Shown: in pieces, positions 1 to 12,560 of the stretch
Layout: each line of letters begins with the position of its first letter
How positions within the stretch are numbered: the first letter of the stretch is position 1
DNA from: Ryuthela nishihirai
Lineage: Eukaryota > Arthropoda > Arachnida > Araneae > Heptathelidae
Assembly: GCA_038380435.1 (NCBI GenBank)
Contig: JAWZYU010000010.1
Span: 43,744,135-43,808,134 of the forward strand
Length of the DNA: 64,000 nucleotides
Reading direction: 5' to 3'
Position numbers and translations under genes: made by a program
Notes under the pieces: generated by a model
The model's database searches: none
Told to the model about the DNA's origin: nothing
The model's input: the letters and a program-made list of their open reading frames with translations, nothing else

Positions 1-238
1 TCTTTAACGTGCACAGGGTATGGCTCTCCCGCACACGGGACCACCGCTTAACGTCCCATCCGACGGACGGCGGCCTTTCCAAGCCCATCGGTGTCCCCTA
101 CTGACCGTGGGCAGGGCGGGGAATTTTGCGGAGATAAATCTCAACTGGACGCGTAATCTGTAGTTCCCAGCTGGGACTCGAACCTGGGAACTACAGATTA
201 CGAGCCTGGCGCGCTACCGACTGAGCCACCCCCGCCCC
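1..238 (-). mobile_element. SINE family A, cut by the window edge, fold-back in tRNA head
   Basis: The head ends GAGCCACCCCCGCCCC at 238. The copy contains an 18-bp inverted duplication (152-169 with 185-202) within the tRNA-derived part. The tail half lies left of the window. Confidence 0.9.
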
Positions 239-1429
239 TACCTAACGAATTGGTTCTTTATTTCTTTGCAATTGGCCATTTATGTCTCTATTTCTCTATT
301 CAGGTGTTATCATTATTTTTTTATAAGTCTTCTGATTTGGCCACTTAGTTTCTAGTTCATCAAAAAAAAGTTCGATCACAAATAAAATAAGCTAATTTAG
401 CGACTTGAACTGACTTTATAAATCCTAACTCACTCTGCCCTAAAAACGCATGCCGTATACTGCAAAATATTTTCTTTACTGTTTTCCCTCCGAACTTTGC
501 TGCTGACCACACTGAAAGAAATGAAAAAGATTCGAATTCTTAAATTGCAAGGACAAAATATAAACTGCTCATCATTTCTTATTATCGTGGTAGAGTAAAG
601 CCTCACTCTATAATCACCATAGTCTCTGCTTAGACACTTTTTGCACGCACAAGATTCAAGCTTTCGTAAGCGGTCTCTGGTCACAAATGTAAATGAGGAG
701 TACCGGCGAGGATTAGATGGAAGTAGATTAATGCAATAGATGCGCACGGAGAGTTGGAACCGTGAATGCAAGGATAGCCGAAGCTGGGTGGGGAGTGATG
801 ATGATGTCGGTAGTCCCCAGCAGGAAGGCGTTGAGTGGGGACCTTCCATCTAATTAGCCCCACTCAGATGCAGAAGATTGGAGCGCCAAGACTCCATTAT
901 GTGGTTCCTCCATCCTTATGTGCCAATAAGTTAATGCAGTTACGTGTAGTATAAGCTAGCCTCCATGACCGCCTCTTCCCTGACCAGTAAACCGTACACT
1001 TAGTTCACTCTGCCAGTGATCACATTACCTCCTCCACAGGGAATTGAGTTTGCGGCAGAGGAAACACATGAGTCCCGTCCCTAGCACCTCCGCTACCTCC
1101 TGTTCTGTGTCTCTCTTGTCTTGCTTCTTTGTGTTGGGCTAGGGCACACAACAGATGTAGATTTTCAAGCATTTAGAAAGTGTATATTTTAATAACGGCT
1201 AGAGTCCTCAGCAGAGCTTGAGAGAGATGAGTGGGGGCTTGGTCCAGTCAAAAATATGAGACCCTCATCTCACTCCGAAAGCTATATAAATAGTTGAATA
1301 TGCTTAATAGATACTTTAAAAAATTAAATTTCTATCATGTATTAAAAGATATTTTATATTTTGTAATAAAAACGATTGACAGTGCCCTTCCTCTATCTTG
1401 TCTAGTCCTCAGACAAAACAGTGCTTATA
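239..1429. other. Unassigned sequence
   Basis: No gene or known repeat seen. Overlapping minus-strand ORFs at 430-863 look random. Confidence 0.5.
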
Positions 1430-1826
1430 GGGCGGGAGTGGCTCGTCGGTAGGACGTCAGACTCGTTTCTACAGTTCCCAAGATCGATCCCCCCCCCCCC
1501 GGGTCAGCATTGAGGTTTGTCTCCGCAACCCCCCCTTACCCCTGCCCTCGGACAATATGGAACACCGGTCGGCTTGAAAAGGCCGCCGTCCGTCGGCTGG
1601 TACGTAAAGCCATGGGTCCGAGTGCAGAGAGCCATATCCTGTACATGTTAAAGAACACACTAAATGGCCTTCACGAGGGATGGCCTTATCTACCAGCTAT
1701 CTTCTAACCGCTGTCCAGTGGATCCCTTAACATCAACCTTCTCTGAGCCCTCGGGGTCCTTGTGACCTGGACATTTAGCCCATTGTGTGAAAAAAAAGTG
1801 CCGCTCAGAAGTAAAATAAGCCAACC
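1430..1826 (+). mobile_element. SINE family A, diverged full-length copy
   Basis: Starts GGGCGGGAGTGGCTCGTCGG and ends GCTCAGAAGTAAAATAAGCC. The B-box region is replaced by a C-run (1489-1500). Old copy. Confidence 0.82.
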
Positions 1827-1904
1827 TCAAAATTTCCACTATGGACTTTGATACAATGGTAGAAGTCTTTGCATTGGATGCTTTCATTTTAACATATTTA
1901 TAAA

Positions 1905-2113
1905 TAAAAAATAAAATAAATACCCCCTCAAGCAGCTGCTTGCCACAGAGGTCTGACAGGAGCCTGTCAGTTTATATGCCACAGTAGAAGGTCTGAGAGG
2001 ATGGCAGGACCTCAGCAGAAAAACAACACGAACATCCATGCCTTACCCGGGACTCGAACCCGGGTCCCTTAGATCAGTAGCCAAGCGCGCTAACCACTCG
2101 GCCATGGGACGGC
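1905..2113 (-). mobile_element. SINE family B, nearly intact
   Basis: Minus sense: head GCCGTCCCATGGCCGAGTGG, B box GGGTTCGAGTCCC, tail GAGGGGGTATTTATTTTATT. The 3' simple tail is at the low-coordinate side. Confidence 0.9.
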
Positions 2114-2293
2114 TTCAACATATTTATACAGCTCCAAAATTTCCTACGCTATCGGGAAATTAACTTTACAACTTCAGACATAAGTGATCACTCTGTCACA
2201 CGAAAGGAGAAATAATGGCATGACAATTAAGAGAAATACGCAAAGTTTGTATTTATCGGTTTGAAGTTGTGCTTTATGGGAAGTGCTGCTGAA

Positions 2294-2662
2294 GGATTGG
2301 ATAGTTTTACCCCTGAGCAGCCCAGGTTCGAGTCCCAGCTGGGTCAGCGTTGAGAATTATTTCCGCAAAATTCTCCGCTCTGCCCAAGGTCACGGTCAAT
2401 AGGGGACACCGATGGGCTTGGAAAGGCCGCCGTCCGTCGGATGGGACGTTAAGCTGTGGCCCCGTGTGCGGGAGAGCCATACCCTGTGCACGTTAAAGAA
2501 TACGCTGGATGGCCTTGACGGGAGGCTACCATCTGTCTCCCAACAGCTGTTCCAGTGGGTCCCCTCCCCCAACCTTCTCTGAACCTTCGGGGTCCATGTG
2601 ACCTGGCCAATTAGCCCATGGTGTGCAAAAAAGTGCCGCTCAGAGGTAAAACAACCCAACCC
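2294..2662 (+). mobile_element. SINE family A, missing tRNA A box, with a reversed tail scrap
   Basis: Body from CCCAGGTTCGAGTCCCAGC (2321) to AAAACAACCCAACC. Immediately before it 2294-2320 is a scrap of the tail in opposite orientation (GGATTGGATAGTTTTACCCC), so two copies were joined. Confidence 0.85.
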
Positions 2663-2663
2663 C

Positions 2664-3009
2664 TGAGCAGCGCTGTTGTCTCACTCAATGCGCTAAATGT
2701 GCAGGTCATAACGATCCCAATGGCTCCAAGTTGAATAGTAAGAGGAGATTCACTGGCAGCTATAGGAGACAGATGGTAGCCTCCCGTCAAAGCCATCCAG
2801 CGTGTTCTTTCACATGCACAGGATATGGCTCTACTTCACATGGGGCCACAGCTTTATGTCCCATCTGACGAACTGCGGCCTTTCCAAACCTACTGATGCC
2901 CCTTTTCTTACAAAGGACATAGTGGGGATTTAGCGGAGATAAATCTCAACGGGTTACTCAGTTGGGACTCGAACCTGGGAACTGCATTTTACCAACCTGG
3001 TGCTCTAAT
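2664..3009 (-). mobile_element. SINE family A, diverged
   Basis: Opposite orientation to its left neighbour and directly adjoining it; contains ACAGATGGTAGCCTCCCGTC and ends in a diverged tRNA head (GGGACTCGAACCTGGGAACT). Confidence 0.8.
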
Positions 3010-3249
3010 GAAGGGAAACTAGAAGTTCAGGATACGACAGGTAAAGACACAGCACAATGTATGTATTTATTGGAGGAGACTAAGCAACAAAGTTATGGTG
3101 AAACTTCATTTCCCACAATTGAAATTAAAAAAAAAAAATTACTATCGAATTTAATATTTTGAATAATCACTAAAAAACAACAACACCCTATAATAAATAA
3201 ATTTAACAACAACTTTCAAGATATAACTTTGAAGGGTTTTTTTAGAAAA

Positions 3250-4700
3250 AGAAAAGATATTGGAACTAATAAATAATAAACTTAGCGGAGATTATCTTCC
3301 AAACTTTCCCTGCTGGATTTCAACATTACCCATTATTTTTGATAAAATATTAGGAATTGAATCTAAAAATCAATATGATAAATCAATCAAAAAATCATTA
3401 ACTGACACATTTATCAGTGATAATTATAAAAATTGTATGCATATATTCACAGATCTCACATATAATGTGATATATCAGACATATATTCACAGATTCATGG
3501 ATCTCTTAAATCTGACTCCACCATCACATCTGGAGCCTTCTATTGCCCAAATGAAAACTATGAACACCAATTTATATTTAATGTAACTAAACCAGTAATT
3601 ATAGCTGAGATGTTTGCTATTATTATATCAGTCAACTGGGCCTTAAAATATAAAAATAAAAAAAATTGTCATATTTACAGACTGTAAATCATCACTAGAC
3701 ATTTTTCAACATAACCGTTTCAAAAATAATTTCTCAATATTTATTAATGATATATTTACTTTAATTTACAAACACATAGATCAGAATAACATTATAACTT
3801 TACAATGGATACCTTCACATGTTAATATAACATATAATGAACATGTAGACACTTTAGCAAAAAAAGCAAAAGATCTAAACCACACTATAAATTCTCCTTA
3901 TCATTTTGTTATAAATAAATAAATAAATAAATAAATACCCCCTCAAGCAGCTGCTTGCCACAGAGATCTGACAGGAGCCTGTCAGTTTATATGCCATAGT
4001 CAGTTTATATGCCATAGAAGGTCTGTGAGGATGGCAGGACCTCAGCAGAAAAACGACACTCATATCCATAGCCTAAATCCGGGGCTCGAACCCAGGTCCC
4101 TTAGATCAGTAGCTAAGCGTGCTAACCACTCGCCCACACATAAAAAAAAAGAAATAAAATAAAATTATTGGCAGAATTACAGAATTGGTACATGACAAAA
4201 GCTAGGAACACATAGATTTCAAATCTCTAATAACATTGGTAAATTTAATGATTTTGGATTAAAGAAAAAAGAAATCTCTATGATTTTAAGAATAAAGTCT
4301 AATCTAGCTCTTACAAATTCCACACTATTTAAATTTAGAAAAATAAACTCACCAAATTGTTTTTTCTGCAATAACATACAAACACTTAGAGCATATAATA
4401 TTCAGTTGCAAAAAATATGAAGAAGAGAGAAAAATTTATTGTCATAAATTGCAAAAATATAATGTAAACACATTTAATTTTAAAAACATATTAGAGCCAA
4501 TACCAAAAAAAACAAACTTTTTATAAATTATTAATTAATTATCTCAAAAACATCAATCTCTTAGATAAACTGTAAAAAATAATGAATAAATAATAATTAA
4601 AAAAAATAAAAATTAAATTAAATTAAAAAATTAATAAATAAAAAATAAAAAAACTAATAAAAATGAATTTTAAAATGAAAAAATAATGAATGAATATAAA
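3250..4700 (+). mobile_element. 5'-truncated LINE (I/Jockey-like group with RNase H), decayed
   Basis: The translation holds IFTD near an RNase H start, then IFTDCKSSLDIF, LQWIPSHVNI and DTLAKKAK, a typical RNase H core. After an inserted family B SINE comes a Cys-bearing C-terminus (NCFFCNN) and a stretch ending INYLKNINLLDKL, then an A/T-rich tail with AATGAATAA units. The same C-terminus occurs at 48707-49090 on the minus strand, so both are one LINE family. Reverse transcriptase is missing; stops and frameshifts are present. Confidence 0.8.
3910..4136 (-). mobile_element. SINE family B inserted in a LINE
   Basis: Has (AATA)n tail at 3910-3936 and head ending near 4136; includes a tandem duplication of CAGTTTATATGCCATAG. 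It splits the LINE at 3250-4700. Confidence 0.9.
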
Positions 4701-4924
4701 TAATTAAAAAGAACAATTATGCATATATCCGTAAGGATGCACAAAAATTATGCCTGAATGATTCTGCATTGTTTTAATTCCTTGCAGGATTATTCAAAGT
4801 TTGATGTGTATTGATGATGATGATAAGCAACAAAGTGCAGTGTGCCCACAAATTACTTTCTGAAAGTATAAGATTGTCTAAATCAATAATTCTAAGGCCG
4901 CCTGATTGGTCATAACAACCTTTG

Positions 4925-5130
4925 TAAGTTGCTTCCGTGTTCTTCGGACCTAACTCTACTCGACTTCTTTCTGTGGAGCTTTGTCAAAGACGCAGTTCAT
5001 TACCCGCCATTACCACAATACATCAGTAAACTGAAGGACCGCGATATTTTCTCTATATTTCTACTTACTCCTGAATTGCTCCTTATAAAGATCTGGAAGA
5101 AAAATTCATTTCTGTGGAATATCTGACGGT
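4925..5130 (+). pseudogene. Mariner-type transposase C-terminal fragment, decayed
   Basis: The translation contains SSDLTLLDFFLWSFVKDAVH, followed by PPLPQYI and later LTPELLL. This corresponds to the SPDLTPLDFFLWG-VKD region around the last catalytic residue of an arthropod DDE transposase group, then the TPE-hxRVWEE block. Only about 65 residues remain and no terminal repeats were identified. Confidence 0.7.
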
Positions 5131-7702
5131 GATGCGTCCTGAGCACAGATATATTTCTCTTCCCCTTGATGTACTTCTCCTCATCTGCTTGCTATGTATT
5201 TAAGATATGTTGCCCTAAAGTTAAAAGAACTATCTTTAACACTGACGCTCTGATAGAACTTGAAAAAACCAAAGCTGGCCATTATAGGTTACTTGGTCAT
5301 TGTGACAGTTGTGTTTACACCTGAGGTTCAGGATGAATGGGACCATTTCAAAGAGGTTGTTCTTGAAACTAACAATACTGCTATAGGTAAGGAGGCAGTT
5401 TTTTGAGTGATAAGGCAAGGGTACTTATTTCTGAAAGGAAACGTAGTGCAGGAATAAACTGAATCAACACCCTACTCGTCAAAATTGACAACATTGCAAA
5501 GAGCATACCAAACTTGTAAAGGTTTAGTCAACGGCTGATTGAAATCTTTGGCTTGAAAGTCTGGGTGATGACGCGGTGGAGGTAGCTAGGCAGCCTAACA
5601 ACAGAGCGATGTGACGTACAGTTAACGTTATGAAGGAAGAAATTTATGTTAAATTATTTTTTATATTGTAGGCGTGAAAAGCTTTAATTTCAGATAGAAC
5701 TCGTTATAATCGCTCCACCACTACCGAGAAATCCCTCCCCTTCAGGAAGGGAAGAATGGTAGGGAGACATAATTTGAAGTAGCCTACGATGGTCTTTGCA
5801 TGAGTTTTCATTTGACATGTATGACTCCGGGCCTTCGCATTCAGAAGATATAGTAGAACGACTTTCATATTTCCCTTTTTGGAGAAAGGAAGGAGGGGGG
5901 GAGATTTTGATAATCCATAAAATTCTTCACGTCGCAAACATAGGGGGGAATTTTTATAATCTGTGACACTCTCCATGCCACAAGCTTTCATTTGACGCAT
6001 AAATCATTTTCTCCATTGCGTTCGAAAAATATGGTGGAATAACTATTTTGACAAATTCACAAAACGACAAATGACAAGAGAAAAGCATTAGGAAGATAGC
6101 TAAAAATTAAAAACTTCATTCTCTTTTAAATCGAGCATTTAATTTTTTTTTATTCCACATTTGTTAGAGTTTACATATGTTTTCTAGTTTTATTTTATTA
6201 CGGTAGAAATTCTCGTTCTAAAATGTTCCAATGATCAATTGTCTATTGCAACTTCAGAAAACAAAGAGACATTTGATTTACAGATTGCTGAAGGGTGTCC
6301 ATCATGTACACAAACCAACATGAGACGACTATCAGTTCGTTGAAAGGGAAAAGCTAAAAAAAGAAAACTTTCTCTCCTCCCTATATAAATATAAGTGCTG
6401 GATTTAGTTGTCGTGATTCACTTACCCTCCCAGCTCCAACTCCAACGGTACTCCTTGCAGTATATTCTGCTTACACTGGAAGTGGGGCGCCTTCCGTACT
6501 AATACAGCAATATCATTATCCATCAAAAGAGGAATATAATCAACGGAAGTCAAGCTGATTTTTCTTTTCATCCTTCCTTTTCTTTCCTCCCCCCCCCCTT
6601 TTCCCCACCCTCCTTTTCGAAAACTCCCTCTTTTTCACTTTCTCTCTCTCTCATTCTGTTTTTGGTGTGTCTTTTTTTCGTTTCAGACTACCAAATCAAC
6701 TACTGCTCTACTGTAGCAAGAGTGAGTGAAAGAGAGCGAGTCCATCGTTCGAAGCAAAGTCCTCCCCCAACCTCCCATCCCTCCCTCCCTTCCTACTATC
6801 CAACTTCCCTCCTACAAACTTCACAAGATCGGCGCTCTATTCATTGGAATAATCGCTCTCGCACGTGTTCTCCATAGAAGAAGGAGAGAAAGCATAGAGA
6901 ATATACATAGAGAAAAAAAAAAACACCCAACTGGAGTCTTTGTGAATGTATGATTTATTGGTTAGTGTTGCACCGATGTTGGAGACTCAGTGAGGGGAAT
7001 GTAGAAGCTGGCCTGGATGATGCTCTGTCTCCTCCTCCTCCTCCTCTTCCTCTGTAGTGCAATCGTTCTCATTCCGAAGACGTTGGCCATGCCTCATTAC
7101 CATACTCTGCAGCTGAGGGGTGTGCCAGAGGAAGGAGGGGACGAATCCTCCCTCCTCCGTCTCTCAGCGGGGAAGGAGGCGCGAGATCCGAAAGCAATTT
7201 TCTTTTTCTAAGCGAGTCAATTAAGTGCACGTGACGCACTGGCGGGAATAATCAGCGAAAACAGTGGCTTCCGGTACAAGCGCTTTGTTAATTTTTCGCG
7301 GTGACGGTTTTTGTAGTTTAGTCTTTCATTTTTTTTCATTACCTCCCCCCCCCCCCACCTCGAGTTCCCTCCTCCTTTTTTTTCTTTCCTTTATGTCGTG
7401 AGTCATTAGGACGAACCTTTGTTTTAAGAAGGTAAACATTAGATTATATTTTACGTATGGGGTATAAAGAGGTAAAAAAGAAAAGATATTATTTTTTACG
7501 ATATTTTAGGAATTTTTGTTTGGAAAAAATGGAGTGATTTACATACGTAAATTGTTGAGGAAAGAGAAAGAAAACAAATGAATAATTTTTCTATTTCATT
7601 TGTACTAATTCAGATAAATTTGCGAAATTAATCTAAGTTTTCCTTTTCGTTCACGAAATTATTCATTGTTAATGAAAACTTACACCAGGGAATTTGAAGA
7701 GT
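5131..7702. other. Unassigned sequence with pyrimidine tracts
   Basis: 5800-5880 and 5980-6060 resemble each other weakly (TTTCATTTGAC...). Long C/T tracts occur at 6570-6660 and 7325-7390. A 64-residue ORF at 7017-7211 starts with a Leu-rich stretch but has no other support. Confidence 0.4.
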
Positions 7703-7712
7703 AAATTTGAAA

Positions 7713-8085
7713 GGGCCGGGGTGGCTCAGTCGGTAGTGCGCCTGACTCGTAATCTGCAATTCCCAGGTTCGAGTCCCAGTTGCGGTAGCGTTGATATATA
7801 TCAACGCAAAACTCTCCGTTCTATCCTCGTCAGTGGGGGACACCGATGTGCTTGCCAAGGCCGCCGTCCGTCGGATGAGACGTTAAACCGCAACACAGTG
7901 TGCCGGAGAGCCATACTCTGTGCACGTTAAATACACGCTCGATTGCGTTGACGGGAGATAACCATCTGTCTCCTAACAGCTGTCTAGTAATTCCCCTCCC
8001 ACAACCTTCTCTGAGCCTCGTGGTCCTTGTGACCTGAAACTGTGTGTAAAAAAAAAATGCTGCTCAGAGGTAAAACAACCCAACG
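7713..8085 (+). mobile_element. SINE family A with target duplication
   Basis: Head GGCCGGGGTGGCTCAGTCGG, tail AGGTAAAACAACCCAAC. Flanked by AAATTTGAAA (7703-7712 and 8086-8095). Confidence 0.88.
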
Positions 8086-8140
8086 AAATTTGAAATTAGG
8101 ATATTTTTGAGCTGTTTATAAATTTAAAAATTAAACAGTC

Positions 8141-8285
8141 CGACGCGTGGTGCAATGGTTAGCGCACTCTGGCATGAGTCTGGAGAGATGCGGGTTCGAT
8201 TCCCGTCGTGGCGGCAATGAATTTCTGGGGAAAGCCTGCAAAAGGACCTCCCAATAATAGTGACGTTAAGTAAGTAAGTAAAAAT
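8141..8285 (+). mobile_element. Third SINE family (tRNA head, AAGT tail)
   Basis: A tRNA-like head (CGACGCGTGGTGCAATGGTT, B box GGGTTCGATTCCC) with a partly pairing acceptor stem is followed by GGGGAAAGCCTGCAAAAGGA and CCTCCCAATA, ending (AAGT)n. The same tail occurs inverted at 48419-48490, so this is a dispersed repeat rather than a working tRNA gene. Confidence 0.75.
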
Positions 8286-8757
8286 TAAACATTTGTGCTA
8301 AAACATAAAATATTATTTTGAAAAAATAAAGCCTGTGATATTTTATGAAACGTGTACTTACGAATCAGCTATATTTAACCGAAATAATCTGTACATATAA
8401 AATAGAGAGTTTGTCTGTGTGTGATTGTGTTTGTTCGTTCGTTCGACATTCCTTTATAATTTAGTCTTTCCTTCTTCATTTTTTTCATTTCCTCGTTCTC
8501 TCTTTTTCCTTTCCATTATGCCGTGAGTCATTAAGACGAACATTTAAGAAGGTAAGTATTAGAGAAAGTGGTTTTTTTTTTTACCATATTTGGGAATCAT
8601 GAGTGAATTATTGAAAAAAGAAAAGGAAAGCCATTGGATTCGGGTCTCACAAGAATAACTATCAAATTACTATTTATATTTGCTGAATCTTTTCAGTAAA
8701 TATATAATAGTTACAGTCTGGCTCTATGAGAGCAAATGACCCTGAGAAATCCACAAG

Positions 8758-9145
8758 GATTGGATTGTTTTACCTCTGAGCGGCACTTTTTGCACATCAT
8801 GGGCTAAATGGCCAGGCCACAAGGACCCCGAAGGCTCAGAGAAAGTTGGGGGAGGGGACCCACTGGAACAGCTGTTGGGAGACAGTTGGTAGCCTCCCGT
8901 CAAGGCCATCCAGCGTGTTCTTTAACGTGCACAGGGTATGGCTCTCCCACACACGGGACCACGGCTTAACGTCCCATCAGACGGACGGCGGCCTTTTCAA
9001 GCACCATCAGTGTCCACTACTGACCGTGGGCAGGGCGGGGAAATTTTGCGGAGATAAATCTCAACGCTGACCCAGCTGGGACTCGAACCTGAGAACTACA
9101 GATTATGAGCCTGGCGCGCTACCGACTGAGCCACCCCCACCCCAT
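8758..9145 (-). mobile_element. SINE family A, intact
   Basis: Flanked by AAATCCACAAG at 8747-8757 and 9146-9156. Full tRNA head and tail. Confidence 0.92.
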
Positions 9146-9156
9146 AAATCCACAAG

Positions 9157-9839
9157 AGAAAGCATGCTAGAGTTTTATGTCTCAATGCAATGAGCATGCA
9201 ATGAGTTTTATGTTTGATCGATTTCTCCATAACCCAAAAATAACTAAAAAGATAGGGACATATTTCTAGTGTCAAGGGGTCGGACTAAGCAGTACTGAAA
9301 TAAAATTATTTGTTTCAAGCATTAAAAGTACTCGAACACAAGATTGGACATTTGGTACTTCAAGTGTTTTAATTTGCACGAATAAAATAACTCATTCAAA
9401 ATGCATTTCAGTTACTGAAAGTAACTCAAGACCTTGATTGATGCCTATTCACTTATCATCCTATTGCCTTTCACTTCGAATTTGCGATTTTGTAGCTTTA
9501 TCAAAACAGTGAATCCGCATGTTTACCAATCAGAAGACAAGCATGAAAAGTTAGAAATCAAATGAAAGTTATAACGTGAGAAGCGACTTCAATAAAATTA
9601 AAATATTTCATGTCCGTTTTTCCTATTCAAACGGAGAGAAGTTTGTAAAGTTCACGAAGTTTAAAATCCTTTCTTTCTCTTCCTTTGGTTACTAGAAAAT
9701 AATTTATGTCTATTAATTTGAAGTTACTAATAAATATCAAATGATATCGTAAAAGCTTGGTTCCCGTCCTCCCGCATCGCTCTTTCCTCATCCATTTCTT
9801 TTCTTTCTCCTAATCTCCGATTCCCTCTTCCTCCATCGC
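9157..9839. other. Unassigned AT-rich sequence
   Basis: Nothing recognised before the pyrimidine array begins. Confidence 0.5.
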
Positions 9840-10700
9840 CTCTTTTCTCCGTTCCCTTTTATTCCCTCTTTCTCCGTCGCCCTCTCTTCTAGTTTCTTCT
9901 TTATTCCCTCCTCCTTCATCGCCATCTCTTCACCTTTCCGCTTTATTCACCCCTCCTCTATTGTCATCTCTTTTCCTTTCCCCTTTATTCCCTCCTCCTC
10001 CCCCTCCTCCATTGCAAGCTCTTTCATTTCCTCTTTATTCACCCCTCCTCTATTCTCATCTCTTTTCCTTTCCCCTTTATTCCCTCCTCCTCCCCCTCCT
10101 CCATTGCAAGCTCTTTCATTTCCTCTTTATTCACCCCTCCTCTATTGTCATCTCTTTTCCTTTCCCCTTTATTTCCTCCTCCATTGCAAGCTCTTTCACT
10201 TCCTCTTTATTCACCCCTCTTCTATTGTCATCTCTTTTCCTTTCCCCTTTATTCCCTCCTCCTCCCCTCCTCCATTGCAAGCTCTTTCATTTCCTCTTTA
10301 TTCACCCCTCTTCTATTTCATCTCGTTTCCTTTCCACTTTATTCCCCCCTCCCCCCTCCTCCATTGCAAGCTCTTTCATTTCCTCTTTATTCACCCCTCT
10401 TCTATTGTCATCTCGTTTCCTTTCCCCTTTATTCCCTCCTCCTCCCCTCCTCCATTGCAAGTTCTTTCGTTTCCTCTTTATTCACCCCTCTTCTATTGTC
10501 ATCTCTTTTCCTTTCCCCTTTATTCCCTCCTCCTCCTCCTTTTCCTCTTCCTCCTCAATTACCAGCTCTTTCATTTCCTCTTTATTGCTTGCCCCTCCAT
10601 TGCCATTTCTTTTTTCCCCCCCTCTTTGTTCCCTTCTCCTCCATTGCATTTCTTTCCTGTCACCTTTATTCCCTCCTCCTTCATCGCCATCTCTTTTCCT
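9840..10700. repeat. 91-bp pyrimidine-rich minisatellite, about 8 units
   Basis: The landmark CCCTCCTCTA or CCCTCTTCTA recurs at 9951, 10043, 10135, 10215, 10306, 10395, 10486 and about 10592, mostly 89-92 bp apart with one 80-bp unit. Each unit looks like two diverged 45-bp halves (TTTATTCCCTCCTCCTCCAT and CTTTATTCACCCCTCTTC types). The plus strand is C/T-rich, so every frame yields long Leu/Pro/Ser/Phe-rich ORFs that I do not regard as genes. Confidence 0.95.
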
Positions 10701-10742
10701 CTTCTGGCTGGGAAGAACAGGCTCTTGCAATATGAACTATTT

Positions 10743-11322
10743 CACGCTGCTCTATCAAAATATCAATAGAATTTCTAATTATGTCAATGGAATCTAATTT
10801 CGAATCTCTATAACTTTTTAAATACACGTTTAATGAAAAAATGCCACTGAAGATAATTTAAAGATCGTAATCAAATCTATTTCAATCTGGTTTTTGAACA
10901 ATATTTGCTCGATATTTAAAGAATTACGGAAACTGGAATATTTAGCAAAAAATTATCTTGTTTTACAGAAATCATTCATAATTGTCTAATATTGAAAAAA
11001 TCGTTACGCAAACTTCTAAAATATTTTATTTTACTAAATAATTTGAAACTATACTTATCATTTTTTTATTTCTGTGATAAATTCTTATAACGCATTAATA
11101 TCAGAAGCATTTTGGAAGCTGGAATGTAAAATTTTCCAGCTTCCATAACTCTAAGTACCGAAATAATATTGCTGAAAATCGAATTTTAAATAGATTTAAT
11201 CCTGATCTTTACCTACAACCACATTTTCCCATTCCATGAATGTTTTAGAAGTTATAGAGCTTCGAAGTTATATTCCCATTGGTATAACATGGAAATTATC
11301 TAACATTTTGGTAGGGCAGTGT
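10743..11322. mobile_element. Fold-back element (long inverted repeats, MITE-like)
   Basis: The left arm (CTGCTCTATCAAAATATCAA onward from about 10748) is matched in reverse complement by the right arm ending TTTTGGTAGGGCAGTG at about 11322. Shared landmarks within the arms include TCTCTATAACTT / CTCTATAACTTC and GATAATTTAAAGATC / GGTAAAGATC. Arms are roughly 190-220 bp and diverged by perhaps a quarter. No transposase is present. A related half copy lies at 32725-33000. Confidence 0.7.
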
Positions 11323-12151
11323 GCTAATCGATTGTGTTAAATGAACAGTCGTATAGTGAAAGCTTTATCAAGTAAGACTAAAAATAAGTGAAGAGTTAAT
11401 GATTCCAAGTCTTCCCAATGTCCCACGTTTCCCAATGTCAAAGAGCATCAGTTTAACAGTTTATATCATCTCTGTTACGAGTATATCAGTTAAGAACAGA
11501 GAAGCCTTTCTGCCCTAGATGACTACCGACCGACTGGACACTCATTTGTCAGCCGTGACTAATGTTCCTCTCTTACTCCTCCTCTTCATCAGCCTGTTTG
11601 CTCTTAGTGCTCCCGGCTCCTCAGAGAGGAAGAGAGAGTCAGATGCTGCTGATCCTCACGCTCCAGATACACCACATAACGTGATCCGTTACTGTCCACT
11701 TCTCTGGAAAGGGGTGCATAGGTCGGAGCTGGAGAATGAGCGAGAGGTGCCTAGAGCAGCAGAGAGTAAGGAGAAATGATGTGGCCTGATGGAGGACCCA
11801 GAGAGAGCAGCACTTAAAAGAGAGAAAGAGTTGGCGTTCCACATTTAAAGATGTGTCTTGGAAATGCTCGATAGAACGCATGTGAGGAGATATTGAGAGA
11901 CTGAAAAAACCAGCGGTGATTGAAATAGAATATTCTTATATTATTATTAATAACAATGACATAGATTTAATGGAAACTAAACTAAATTTTTTCTTAAACA
12001 GCCGACTTGTTATCTTTTTTTTCTTTTTTCTATTTTCTATTACTCCCAATCTTATTACTTATTACCTTTATCTGTTCCTGACGATCTTATTTACTATCAT
12101 TATCTATTCTTACCAATCTCATTGCATTTTTCTCTTCCAACCGATCTCATT
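11323..12151. other. Unassigned sequence with one weak small ORF
   Basis: 11519-11779 (+) encodes 86 residues with a hydrophobic stretch (PLLLLLFISLFALSAPGSS) after 18 residues, then a charged region. It could mimic a secreted peptide start, but no homology is recognised and it may be chance. Confidence 0.25.
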
Positions 12152-12163
12152 ACCTGCTACCAT

Positions 12164-12549
12164 GGAGCGGGGGTGGCTCAGTCGGTAGCGCGCCAGGCTC
12201 GTAATCTGTAGTTCCCAGATTCGAGTCCCAGCTGGGTCAGCGTTGAGATTTATCTCCGCAAAATTCCCCGCCCTGCCCACGGTCAGTAGGGGGCACCAAT
12301 GGGCTTGTAAAGGCCGCCGTCCGTCGGATGGGACGTTAAGCCGTGGCCCCGTGTGCGGGAGAATCATACCCTGTGCACGTTAAAGAACACGCTGGATGGC
12401 CTTGACGGGAGGCTACCATCTGTCTCCCAACAGCTGTTCCAGTGGGTCCCCTCCCCCAACCTTCTCTGAGCCTTCGGGGTCCATGTGACCTGGCCATTTA
12501 GCCCATGGTGTGCAAAAAAGTGCCGCTCAGAGGTAAAACAATCCAATCC
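12164..12549 (+). mobile_element. SINE family A, intact
   Basis: Head GGAGCGGGGGTGGCTCAG, tail GGTAAAACAATCCAATCC. ACCTGCTA flanks both sides (12152-12159, 12553-12560). Confidence 0.92.
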
Positions 12550-12560
12550 AAAACCTGCTA

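Noticed and set aside
7017..7211. Small ORF with Leu-rich start as a secreted peptide
   Set aside because: The Leu run is encoded by a CTC repeat and nothing downstream resembles a family.
9961..10797. Long overlapping Pro/Leu/Phe/Ser-rich ORFs on plus
   Set aside because: All three plus frames are open because the 91-bp array is C/T-rich; no start context or domain.
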